From Anaerolineae bacterium (lineage in GTDB: Bacteria > Chloroflexota > Anaerolineae > Anaerolineales > Villigracilaceae), in assembly GCA_017303735.1 (NCBI GenBank), contig JAFLCF010000125.1, forward strand, positions 1 through 13,581: DNA of 13,581 nt, written 5' to 3'. Position numbers and translations under genes: made by a program. The notes beneath the pieces are model-generated. The model did not search any database and was not told the origin of the DNA. It worked only from the letters and a program-made list of their open reading frames with translations. This document shows, in pieces, positions 7,111 to 13,261 of the stretch (position 1 is its first letter; each line of letters begins with the position of its first letter).

Positions 7111-7146
7111 AAGAGACAGTCACCTTAAAGGTGACTGTCTCTTTTT
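7111..7146 (+). terminator. Strong intrinsic terminator after the lipoprotein gene
   Basis: A perfect 15-bp stem (7111-7125 with 7129-7143) has a three-base loop and ends in TTTTT (7142-7146). The core is GAGACAGTCACC with its exact complement. On the minus strand the same stem is followed by TCTTCGTTT-type sequence, so it may also weakly end the HNH transcript coming from the other side. Confidence 0.95.
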
Positions 7147-7166
7147 ACCCAGTGGGGTGGGGGAGG

Positions 7167-7676
7167 TTAGGCGATAAATGCATAGCCTGTATTACTGAAA
7201 AACTCATTTATGTAATCTTCTGCATTTTCAGGTGCTAGACCCGGCACATCCAATCTGAGTCCGCAGCTCTCGCAAGTTAAAATAACATACCCAACTTTTA
7301 TAGCAGTAAAGCTATGAATATGAAAACCTATTTTTATTCCTTTACTCTCAATAAACGCCAATACACGTTCATTTTGATATAAAGTCATTTTATGATTCTT
7401 TGCATCTTTTAAAGCGTTGCAACTTGCACAAGCAGGAACACAGTTACTTGCCGTTGTTCCTGCAACATGAACGGGAAGGTAGTGCTCGATAAACTCATAT
7501 TCTCTTTCGTCACAATACGCACATTTGTAGTTGAAATAGTCCAGTGTTTCCAGCCATTGTTCTACTGTAAGATCATGGCGAGCGCCGACTTTCTTAGCGC
7601 GTTGGTTCTGACCTATTACACGCTGTTCAATCGTCCACTTTTTTCTCAAGATTCTTACTATTGAAGATTTCGTCAT
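7167..7676 (-). CDS. HNH-type nuclease protein
   Basis: The 169-residue protein has a zinc-stabilised HNH core: C-A-Y-C (52-55), then E-H-Y-L-P-V (64-69) in the position of the first catalytic histidine, Asn78, and C-A-S-C-N (83-87). This is the layout of HNH endonucleases that cut DNA with a metal ion. A basic N-terminus (residues 8-34) could bind DNA. The C-terminal third has one further Cys pair (C-E-S-C) without a partner pair. The start is ATG 7676, inside the recombinase gene, with a 50-base overlap; no in-frame ATG lies near enough downstream to replace it. The overlap and shared strand indicate translational coupling to the recombinase. Mobile-element, defence or housekeeping roles are all possible. 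Confidence 0.82.
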   Translation of the reverse strand: MTKSSIVRILRKKWTIEQRVIGQNQRAKKVGARHDLTVEQWLETLDYFNYKCAYCDEREYEFIEHYLPVHVAGTTASNCVPACASCNALKDAKNHKMTLYQNERVLAFIESKGIKIGFHIHSFTAIKVGYVILTCESCGLRLDVPGLAPENAEDYINEFFSNTGYAFIA

Positions 7677-8562
7677 AAGCTATATCGGTTTCTTCACCGA
7701 TATGCGTGTAGCGGTTCGTAGTATCAATGCTGCTGTGACGCGCAAGTTCCTGCGATAATTTGATGTCGCGCTTGGCGAGATAGGTCATGGTCACAAAGTA
7801 GTGACGGAAATCATGAATGCGGACAAGGTTTCGATCTACACCAGCTTCCGCGATCCGTCCTTGAATGCTACGTTCCGGATCGCCTTTGATGGCTGTCCAC
7901 ATGCCGCTGGCAGTGATGGGACGGATCTTTTTGCTGGCACGAATATCGTGACGTAAAAATACAGGTTGTGATTTCAACGGCATGCGTGTGTTCGGCTCAA
8001 TCGATGCACATGCACGATGGTATTCCTTCAATGATTCAATGGAACGTTGCGAGAAGCGCACTACGGCTTGTTTGTCACCTTTGCCAATGATAATGGCGCG
8101 AGATTCCATCCAATCGATATCGCCACGCTTCAAGGCGCAGGCTTCTGAGATGCGCAGACCTGTATCTGCCAGCGTCAACACAAATGCGCGGTCTCGCAGC
8201 GCGGACAAGTCGCCAGAAAGCTTGCTGCAATATTCGATGACCTTTTCCACGGCATCACGGTCAAAATTGACCATGCGTTTGCCTGGCTTGCGCGAGAAGC
8301 GGATCAGGCGCTGAATTTCAGCCAGATCTGTTGAACGGTGAAAAGTGTACAGCCCAACAACCGCAGAACGCCAAATTTGTTTTGTGGAAGGGGAATAGTC
8401 TTTGATCGCCGCAAGGAACGTTTCAAATGTCGCTGCATTGAGTGGAGCGTCGGCACCAACAATATCTGTGAAGCGTTCGAGCGCATATTTGTACGTGTCA
8501 ATTGTGTTCTTTGAAAGGTCTAGAGTGTTCAAAAAGTGACTGATCTGCTCTGGTAAGGTCAT
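7627..8562 (-). CDS. Tyrosine recombinase (XerC/D-like site-specific integrase)
   Basis: The 311-residue protein has the full tyrosine recombinase catalytic set: Arg137 in T-G-L-R-I-S-E, Lys161 in G-K-G-D-K, His250 and Arg253 in H-D-F-R-H, His276 in L-A-R-H-S-S-I, and the nucleophile Tyr285 in N-R-Y-T-H-I. The N-terminal SAM-like DNA-binding domain (about 1-90) is complete. Such enzymes cut and rejoin DNA through a 3'-phosphotyrosine, resolving chromosome dimers or moving elements. The length is close to Xer proteins, but the neighbour is an HNH gene and I see no att sites, so cassette or mobile-element integrase is an equal possibility. A perfect sigma70 promoter lies just upstream, and GAGAG precedes the ATG. 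Confidence 0.92.
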   Translation of the reverse strand: MTLPEQISHFLNTLDLSKNTIDTYKYALERFTDIVGADAPLNAATFETFLAAIKDYSPSTKQIWRSAVVGLYTFHRSTDLAEIQRLIRFSRKPGKRMVNFDRDAVEKVIEYCSKLSGDLSALRDRAFVLTLADTGLRISEACALKRGDIDWMESRAIIIGKGDKQAVVRFSQRSIESLKEYHRACASIEPNTRMPLKSQPVFLRHDIRASKKIRPITASGMWTAIKGDPERSIQGRIAEAGVDRNLVRIHDFRHYFVTMTYLAKRDIKLSQELARHSSIDTTNRYTHIGEETDIAYDEIFNSKNLEKKVDD

Positions 8563-8595
8563 TTTCTCTCGTATTTATTATGGCGTATAATACTA

Positions 8596-8624
8596 ATTAT
8601 ATTCAATCATAAGAATATTGTCAA
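8596..8624 (-). promoter_or_regulatory. Perfect-consensus sigma70 promoter of the recombinase-HNH pair
   Basis: On the minus strand, TTGACA (8624-8619), a 17-base spacer and TATAAT (8601-8596) match the consensus exactly. The small palindrome GTATAATAC (8585-8593) covers the expected start point and could be an operator. Nothing else recognisable lies in the rest of the 231-base gap (8563-8793). Confidence 0.85.
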
Positions 8625-8793
8625 GAAGCCTTTGAACCCACGCAGGCTCCCCACCACCCTATCTGAAAATTTATCACTACAATACATGCTGACAACTGAA
8701 CAGGCGAAGAGATGTGCGAAATAATTTGATTCATTCTTCTTGCAGCATCAATTTCACATTTTCCTCCCCGCTCCCCTGCCCCAAAAGATTTCC

Positions 8794-10314
8794 CTATTTT
8801 CTCGTAATCGGCACCATTCGTCCGTGCCCAAAAGCGCGTTCGCTGACCTTTAGAATTACGCTCATGCCCCAGCGTTTGTGTTCGCTTGCCCGCATCATCG
8901 CATTCGACTCATCTGCCAGCACCATCGCCTCGGCTTGTGGCGCAATCACCGCATAATCGAACGGGTCCACCTGCCCGGTACGCAACTCTGCCGTCGGCAT
9001 ACGCGTCATTATGTAAGGCGAAATAAGGTCTCGCTCAACGTTGATCCACTTCGCTAGTGCGTATACCTCCACCTTCGTCACATCCCCTAGCGGACTAATC
9101 GACCCTGCCATATCGCCGTACAGTGTTGCATATCCCAGCGTCAACTCGGTCTTATTGCTGGTGTTGATCAGGAAACCACCACCGCTGTTGACGTAACTCA
9201 TCAAGATGACCATTCTCAGCCGCGCCTGGATATTTTCTCCCGAGACTCCCCCGCTTCTTTCTGGACCGAGAACCTGCTCTGCCACTGCATGCATTTTCTC
9301 CAATGAGACCTGGTCAAACTTAATCCCCAAATTTCGCGCCAGCTCCAGCGCCGACTCAGTTGACCTTTCATCCGTAAACCGCGAAGGGATCGCAATCCCG
9401 GTCACATTCTCTGCACCCAGTGCCTCCGTCGCAATGACAGCCGCCACCGCTGAATCGATTCCCCCCGAGAGACCGATATAGGCTTTCTTCATTCCGTTTT
9501 TCTGCGCAAAATCGCGCACGCCCAGAGTCAACGCGTGAAACAATTCTTCTTCAACCGAAATGACTTCTGATTTTTTACCATCAACTTTATCTTCGCCTAT
9601 GCTCAAAACATTCACTATCTCTTCAAACCGAGCCAGCTGTTCCCCACCTAAAATAAAACTGCCGCCATCAAAGATCAACTCATCGGTCGCGCCGACGAGA
9701 TTAACGAACACAAGCGGCAAGCCTTGGCGTTTGGCATGATACAACCTCCCCTCCCCTCCCCCTTTGCGGTACGGTGAAGCGGACATACACACCAGCATCT
9801 CCGCTCCCATAGCTTTCAACTCCGCGCCCGGGTGAACTTGATATTCCTCGTCCCACATATCTTCACAGATTAATATACCAATTTTCTTCCCAGCAATTTC
9901 AATTGGAGGTAGAGTCTTTTTTCCCGGCACAAACCAGCGTGGTTCGTAGAATACATCGTAAATGGGCAATAACTGCTTGACCTGCGCCACTTGCATCTCG
10001 CCGTCTTTCATGAGATACACAACATTATGCAAAGACGGGTGATGATAATGCTTTTCCCCCGAGGGTGCGAAGGAACCCACTAACAGCGGCGGTAAATGCC
10101 TGGCTTGGCGAGCCAAGTCTAAAGTCGCGGCTTGAACCGCTTCGACGAATGAGGCGTCGTACAACATGTCGCGTGGAGGATATCCCGGTACGGTCATTTC
10201 CGGGAAGATGATCAGGTCTGACTCGCGTGCTTTATAGGCAGCCTCAAGGATGCGGCGAATGTTCCCGGTTAAATCACCGACGGTCGTGTTGATCTGTGCA
10301 ATGGCGATTTTCAT
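8794..10314 (-). CDS. nadE: Glutamine-dependent NAD+ synthetase
   Basis: The 506-residue enzyme converts nicotinic acid adenine dinucleotide to NAD+ with ATP and glutamine. The N-terminal nitrilase-type glutaminase domain (1-about 250) has the triad Glu39 (F-P-E-M), Lys113 (V-K-Q-L-L-P) and Cys150 (I-C-E-D-M-W). The synthetase domain has the PP-loop S-G-G-I-D-S (283-288) and the later S-N-K-T-E and Y-G-D-M-A-G motifs expected for the family. Length and domain order fit the shorter two-domain form. It is the last gene of a minus-strand cluster that begins with an NMN adenylyltransferase-like gene, so two NAD-forming steps are grouped. The start ATG lies 19 bases after the upstream gene, with only a weak GAG nearby, which suggests coupling. 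Confidence 0.96.
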   Translation of the reverse strand: MKIAIAQINTTVGDLTGNIRRILEAAYKARESDLIIFPEMTVPGYPPRDMLYDASFVEAVQAATLDLARQARHLPPLLVGSFAPSGEKHYHHPSLHNVVYLMKDGEMQVAQVKQLLPIYDVFYEPRWFVPGKKTLPPIEIAGKKIGILICEDMWDEEYQVHPGAELKAMGAEMLVCMSASPYRKGGGEGRLYHAKRQGLPLVFVNLVGATDELIFDGGSFILGGEQLARFEEIVNVLSIGEDKVDGKKSEVISVEEELFHALTLGVRDFAQKNGMKKAYIGLSGGIDSAVAAVIATEALGAENVTGIAIPSRFTDERSTESALELARNLGIKFDQVSLEKMHAVAEQVLGPERSGGVSGENIQARLRMVILMSYVNSGGGFLINTSNKTELTLGYATLYGDMAGSISPLGDVTKVEVYALAKWINVERDLISPYIMTRMPTAELRTGQVDPFDYAVIAPQAEAMVLADESNAMMRASEHKRWGMSVILKVSERAFGHGRMVPITRK

Positions 10315-10321
10315 ATTACTC

Positions 10322-10339
10322 GTAGGGGCGAGGTCACCC
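10322..10339. repeat. GTAGGGGCGAGGTCACCC repeat unit at gene junction
   Basis: This unit resembles the palindromic repeats at 11227-11253 and 12249-12270. Here it spans the 3' end of the pyruvate-kinase-like gene, whose TGA stop and last Gly codon lie inside the repeat-like bases, and most of the gap to nadE. Only one arm is clear. Confidence 0.5.
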
Positions 10340-11218
10340 AGACATTTCCTGCAAAAGATTCAACGCTTCCACGACACTATCGCGCTTCATACAAACTTGA
10401 TCCCCAAGCATAAAAGTACGATAACCGATCTCCATCAAAAATGCCACGTCGCTGATGTCGGCACTGACGGGAACGGGCGTCCATGCCAGTGAATCCAAAA
10501 TGCGGCTGGCGACGATTGCATTCGGGTCAGCTTGAATAATAGACTTGAGCGCCGGGATGATCTTATGCGGTTGCAACACTTCAACATATAGATCACCGCG
10601 CGCCGCCATCAGTTGACCCTGGCTGGACTTTTCTTTTCGTGCATAGTCCAAGCCTTTTTGCGTTTCGATCTTGGAAACCACCTCTGCATTTGGCAGCAGA
10701 CTCTTCACCTCCTTCACATCCTGCGCGGATTCAACGTACGAGAGCATCACCTTGGTGAGACCCAACTCCTTCATCGCGGCGAGATAGACGTGGTCTGTAT
10801 CGGTCAACGTTCCTTCGATCTCAAGTGAGGGATGAATGATGTTGACCGACTCGCCGGGTCCTACCATGCGGCGTGGACCGTCTTCCATGATGAGGCGTTT
10901 GCCATCCACAGCTGCCACACGCACACGTTCATTCCCGTCTGAGAAATAGGCATCGACTGGAGTGTGGACTTTGATGGCGTGACTCAATTTGATCTCGGTG
11001 AATGGCGGCAAGGCTGGTTCTGCCACGCGCAATTGACGTCCTTTCAAATCCACCCACAAGGGTTTGTTGAATTTGGCAAGCCGCTCCAACAGCTCACGCG
11101 GACTCTCGCGCAGCGGCATGACCGTATTCAAACGCAGTCCACTGACGATGGGATGCGCAACAACTTCGCCTATAAACGAGGCGTAAGGTGGAATGGTGAC
11201 GATGGCGGAGATTTTCAT
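10334..11218 (-). CDS. Short pyruvate kinase-like barrel protein
   Basis: The 294-residue protein resembles the catalytic barrel of pyruvate kinase but is much shorter than the usual 470 or so residues, and lacks the C-terminal regulatory part. Seen in order: R-L-N-T (29-32) near the R-x-N-x-S site; W-V-D-L-K-G-R-Q-L-R-V (55-65), matching the D-L-K-G-P-K-I-R region; a small middle domain (about 66-130); the catalytic K-I-E (183-185); and A-A-R-G-D-L (205-210), which together bring the metal-binding Glu and Asp. The P-T-R-A-E segment is altered to P-V-S-A-D. It probably binds a phosphoenolpyruvate-like or oxaloacetate-like substrate, but true pyruvate kinase activity is doubtful. It lies 42 bases after the VWA gene and 19 bases before nadE, with no good Shine-Dalgarno. 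Confidence 0.8.
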   Translation of the reverse strand: MKISAIVTIPPYASFIGEVVAHPIVSGLRLNTVMPLRESPRELLERLAKFNKPLWVDLKGRQLRVAEPALPPFTEIKLSHAIKVHTPVDAYFSDGNERVRVAAVDGKRLIMEDGPRRMVGPGESVNIIHPSLEIEGTLTDTDHVYLAAMKELGLTKVMLSYVESAQDVKEVKSLLPNAEVVSKIETQKGLDYARKEKSSQGQLMAARGDLYVEVLQPHKIIPALKSIIQADPNAIVASRILDSLAWTPVPVSADISDVAFLMEIGYRTFMLGDQVCMKRDSVVEALNLLQEMSG

Positions 11219-11226
11219 GGTTAATT

Positions 11227-11253
11227 GTAGGGGTGGGATGACCCCGCCCCTAC
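11227..11253. repeat. Palindromic GTAGGGG repeat between VWA and PK-like genes
   Basis: GTAGGGGTGGG (11227-11237) pairs with CCCGCCCCTAC (11243-11253), with one G-T mismatch that is a wobble in RNA, around a five-base loop. It fills most of the 42-base gap. There is no T tract, so it is not an obvious terminator. It resembles the units at 10322 and 12249 and looks like a REP-type dispersed element. Confidence 0.65.
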
Positions 11254-11260
11254 TGTAAAT

Positions 11261-12220
11261 TTACAATTTCAAGGTCGTGCCGCAGAAACCGCATTTGAAC
11301 ATCCCATCGGCGTTGACCGGGATGGGCGCGCCGCAACGTGGACAGATCATTTCGATCGGTTTGCTGATCTGCTTGACCTTGTTCTCGTCCTGCCGGGCGC
11401 GCATATTGTTTTGGAAATCACCAAAGTAACCCCAGGAGCGAGCGACAAGCCCCATGGCGTAATCGACGGCGCGTTGTTCGTCTTCGATATGGAATATCTT
11501 TTGCGGACCAATCGCCTTGCCCCACTGTTCGTCGACCTGATCCCCTTTTTTGCCAGTTGGGCGGCGCAGGAACCAGGTGTTCCAGGTTTGGGTCAGCTTC
11601 TGCCATTCTTTGATGGCGTCCAGGTCGCCGGATTTGTCGCCGAGATAATGTTCGATCTGTTTGCCAGAGATCTTGGGGTGCATGGTGATATCACCGAAGA
11701 CGATCAGGAACGGAGGTTCTTCGGCGTTGGGGATTTCAACATGGGTATTGACCCAATGCGCGAAGAGACCATAGGACTCGGGTGCATCTCCGCCGCCGCC
11801 TTCACCGTAGAGTGAACCGAGCAATTGCTCAAGGTCGAAGCCGCTCGCAAAGGATGTGACTTGCATGGGCCACTGATCCACGCCGGCATCGCCGATGGCA
11901 GCAAAGCAGATCTCTACATCGGGGCGATATTGAGCAAGGGTGTTGTATAGCAATGGGAGCCGGTCGAAGATCTCAAAGGGCCAGTTCGCCATCGAACCGG
12001 TGACGTCGATCGCCACGATCAGCGGATTCTTCGACTGCGTACTGATCGTCTTCTTCGCGTCGATGATCTTTTCGTTTGGTCCGGCGCGACCCTTATACGT
12101 GCGCGGACCTGCCGCCTTGGCACGCTCAGCAGAAGCAGCGCGGGTCGGTGCTGCGGCGGGCGAATATGCATACTTCGACTTTCCGTACCACGAACTGGTA
12201 TCTTCATCCCATGAATACAT
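11261..12220 (-). CDS. VWA-domain protein with C-terminal zinc ribbon
   Basis: The 319-residue protein has no signal peptide. After an Ala/Lys/Arg-rich N-terminus (1-60), a von Willebrand A-like fold starts with a MIDAS motif D-V-T-G-S (72-76), in which Thr replaces the first Ser of the usual D-x-S-x-S. A glycine-rich loop G-E-G-G-G-G-D-A-P-E follows, a typical third MIDAS loop. The C-terminus is a zinc ribbon with two pairs, Cys293/296 and Cys310/313. VWA proteins bind partners through a divalent metal; combined with a zinc ribbon this suggests a cytosolic scaffold or co-chaperone for another complex. No AAA+ ATPase partner is in the window. AAGGAG lies 6 bases before the ATG, the best ribosome site of the cluster. 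Confidence 0.85.
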   Translation of the reverse strand: MYSWDEDTSSWYGKSKYAYSPAAAPTRAASAERAKAAGPRTYKGRAGPNEKIIDAKKTISTQSKNPLIVAIDVTGSMANWPFEIFDRLPLLYNTLAQYRPDVEICFAAIGDAGVDQWPMQVTSFASGFDLEQLLGSLYGEGGGGDAPESYGLFAHWVNTHVEIPNAEEPPFLIVFGDITMHPKISGKQIEHYLGDKSGDLDAIKEWQKLTQTWNTWFLRRPTGKKGDQVDEQWGKAIGPQKIFHIEDEQRAVDYAMGLVARSWGYFGDFQNNMRARQDENKVKQISKPIEMICPRCGAPIPVNADGMFKCGFCGTTLKL

Positions 12221-12248
12221 GAATCTCTCCTTTTATTGTTGTATATCG

Positions 12249-12270
12249 TAGGAGCGAGGTTTCCTCGCCC
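12249..12270. repeat. Palindromic GTAGGAGCGAGG repeat between nadM-like and VWA genes
   Basis: GCGAGG (12254-12259) pairs with CCTCGC (12263-12268) around TTT, inside a unit that starts GTAGGAG. It is a diverged member of the same family as 10322-10339 and 11227-11253. It sits in the 52-base gap, directly upstream of the VWA Shine-Dalgarno. Confidence 0.6.
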
Positions 12271-12272
12271 AA

Positions 12273-12815
12273 TTATTTAATAACGGATTGCATTGCCAAC
12301 GTCTCCAACCCGAATTCACGGCGGAAACGTTCATCTAAATGATTCTCTTGGATGTACTGCGCGACTCGTTCTGGGACCCAGTCTTGCCACGCCTGCCCTT
12401 TTGCCATCAGCACGCGGACGGTGGTTCCGTCAATGCGGAGATGCTCGGATGGTGGCAACCAGTCTACGGGTCGCATGAGGCGGTAGTCATCCTGCATCAG
12501 ATGCGCCACGTAGGGATTATCCGTCACAAAGGCATCCAACTCGCCAAAGAGTTCCTTCACCATCGCCCGCCAGCGCGGACCATCATCCAGATCGGGCACG
12601 GGCATGATCTCGTAATTGTCGTACTCATCAAGAGAGGATCGCAGCATGGATTCGGTTTCTTCAAACGTGAATGGGTTGCGGACGTTATAGCGGTTGGATG
12701 AGCCGACGCCAACCAGCACCTGCCCTGCCCCACTGCAGATGGCATGCAACACCGCCGCCTGCCCCAAATGCACAGGCTTCCAACGGGCGATCATGGCGAT
12801 GCGATTGAAGAGCAT
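12273..12815 (-). CDS. Nicotinamide-nucleotide adenylyltransferase-like protein (NadM type)
   Basis: The 180-residue protein, from ATG 12815, matches the archaeal-type NMN adenylyltransferase layout. Landmarks: A-R-W-K-P-V-H-L-G-Q (10-19) at the nucleotide-binding (H/T)xGH site; N-P-F-T-F-E-E (47-53); P-V-P-D-L-D-D (72-78); D-N-P-Y-V (99-103); and I-D-G-T-T-V-R (128-134) in place of the I-S-G-T-x-I-R motif. It would join ATP and NMN or nicotinate mononucleotide to give the dinucleotide. The last His of HxGH is Gln19 here, which is odd and could affect activity. An in-frame ATG at 13019 would add 68 residues read through palindromic repeats, so it is rejected. TATAAT lies 6 bases before the ATG, implying a leaderless mRNA. 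It heads the cluster ending in nadE. Confidence 0.83.
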   Translation of the reverse strand: MLFNRIAMIARWKPVHLGQAAVLHAICSGAGQVLVGVGSSNRYNVRNPFTFEETESMLRSSLDEYDNYEIMPVPDLDDGPRWRAMVKELFGELDAFVTDNPYVAHLMQDDYRLMRPVDWLPPSEHLRIDGTTVRVLMAKGQAWQDWVPERVAQYIQENHLDERFRREFGLETLAMQSVIK

Positions 12816-12821
12816 TGCGTG

Positions 12822-12827
12822 ATTATA
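12822..12827 (-). promoter_or_regulatory. -10 box of a leaderless transcript (nadM-like gene)
   Basis: On the minus strand, TATAAT (12827-12822) ends 6 bases before the ATG at 12815, the same spacing as at the aminotransferase gene (5413 to 5420). No clear -35 is visible, because the upstream bases belong to a C/G-rich palindromic repeat. Confidence 0.6.
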
Positions 12828-12832
12828 AACTA

Positions 12833-12929
12833 CCCCCTCCCAGCCTCCCCCAAATGGGACAGAAAAACTTTTTATTCTACCCACATATAAAACATGTCCC
12901 ATTTGGGGAGGTGCCGAAGGCGGAGGGGG
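12833..12929. repeat. Palindromic repeat element with arms CCAAATGGGACA
   Basis: The left arm (12844-12861) and right arm (12895-12911) are complementary over 17 bases with one extra C. Outer C-rich (12833-12840) and G-rich (12922-12929) stretches extend the symmetry. The centre is AT-rich. It looks like a small non-coding palindromic element of about 100 bases, with no gene inside. Confidence 0.7.
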
Positions 12930-12970
12930 CAATGGTGCTGGTAAAATTGTCAAAATTTGGGTTGAGATAT

Positions 12971-13066
12971 AGACCTGACAGGTTTTCGCAGAGCCTTGAT
13001 TGATCAGATTCTCTCGCATTCGTAGAAGTCCGATTAACCTTCGTCACGATAAAACCTGTCAGGTCT
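12971..13066. repeat. 96-base element with 16-base inverted repeats AGACCTGACAGGTTTT
   Basis: The left arm 12971-12986 and right arm 13051-13066 are perfect inverted repeats of 16 bases. Twelve of these bases recur in the exporter leader (881-892, 956-967). The inner parts of the two elements do not resemble each other. The right arm ends at the hsdM Shine-Dalgarno (GGAG, 13067-13070). Confidence 0.75.
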
Positions 13067-13082
13067 GGAGAATAAAATATAC

Positions 13083-13259
13083 ATGTTCGAGCAAACTTTC
13101 AAAAATATTGACGATAAACTATGGAAAGACGCGGGCTGTTTCAAAGCAGCCCCGTCATTGCGAGGAGGGTGCTCTTCCCGACGAAGCAATCTCATGATTG
13201 CATACGAGATTGCTTCGGGCAAAGAACAAAAACGCCCTCGCAATGACGGGAGAGAGTAA
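13083..13259 (+). pseudogene. Duplicated 5' fragment of hsdM running into a palindromic element
   Basis: The ORF starts at ATG 13083 after GGAG (13067-13070, a long 12-base spacer). It encodes the first 19 residues of a type I methylase subunit (M-F-E-Q-T-F-K-N-I-D-D and so on). It then runs in frame through the 100-base inverted-repeat element and stops at TAA 13257-13259, after 58 codons. The first 58 bases are repeated at 13262-13319 with only three differences (ACT/ACC, AAT/AAC, CTA/TTA), all synonymous. It is a remnant, not a functional gene; the translated element part has no meaning as protein. Synonymous-only change suggests that both copies were once parts of working, slightly diverged genes. 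Confidence 0.85.
13151..13250. repeat. 100-base palindromic repeat element (MITE-like)
   Basis: The terminal arms CCCGTCATTGCGAGG (13151-13165) and its exact complement (13236-13250) enclose inner arms CGAAGCAATCTC (13182-13193) and GAGATTGCTTCG (13206-13217). Repeats of the CGTCATTGCGAGG type with internal GAAGCAATCT are widespread in bacterial genomes and encode nothing; this is general knowledge. The element separates the two copies of the hsdM start, and its right edge supplies the GGGAG/GAGAG ribosome-site bases for the second copy. Confidence 0.88.
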
Positions 13260-13261
13260 TT

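Noticed and set aside
7111..7143. Inverted repeat as an end of a mobile cassette
   Set aside because: The T tract and position just after the lipoprotein stop make it a terminator, and no matching copy is found near 8600-8790.
12816..13019. N-terminal extension of the NadM-like ORF to ATG 13019
   Set aside because: The extra 68 residues are Pro-rich translation of palindromic repeats and have no family match. ATG 12815 fits the family start and has a -10 box just upstream.
12971..13250. Possible CRISPR-like array
   Set aside because: The repeats are inverted pairs from different families, not regularly spaced direct repeats, and no cas gene is present.
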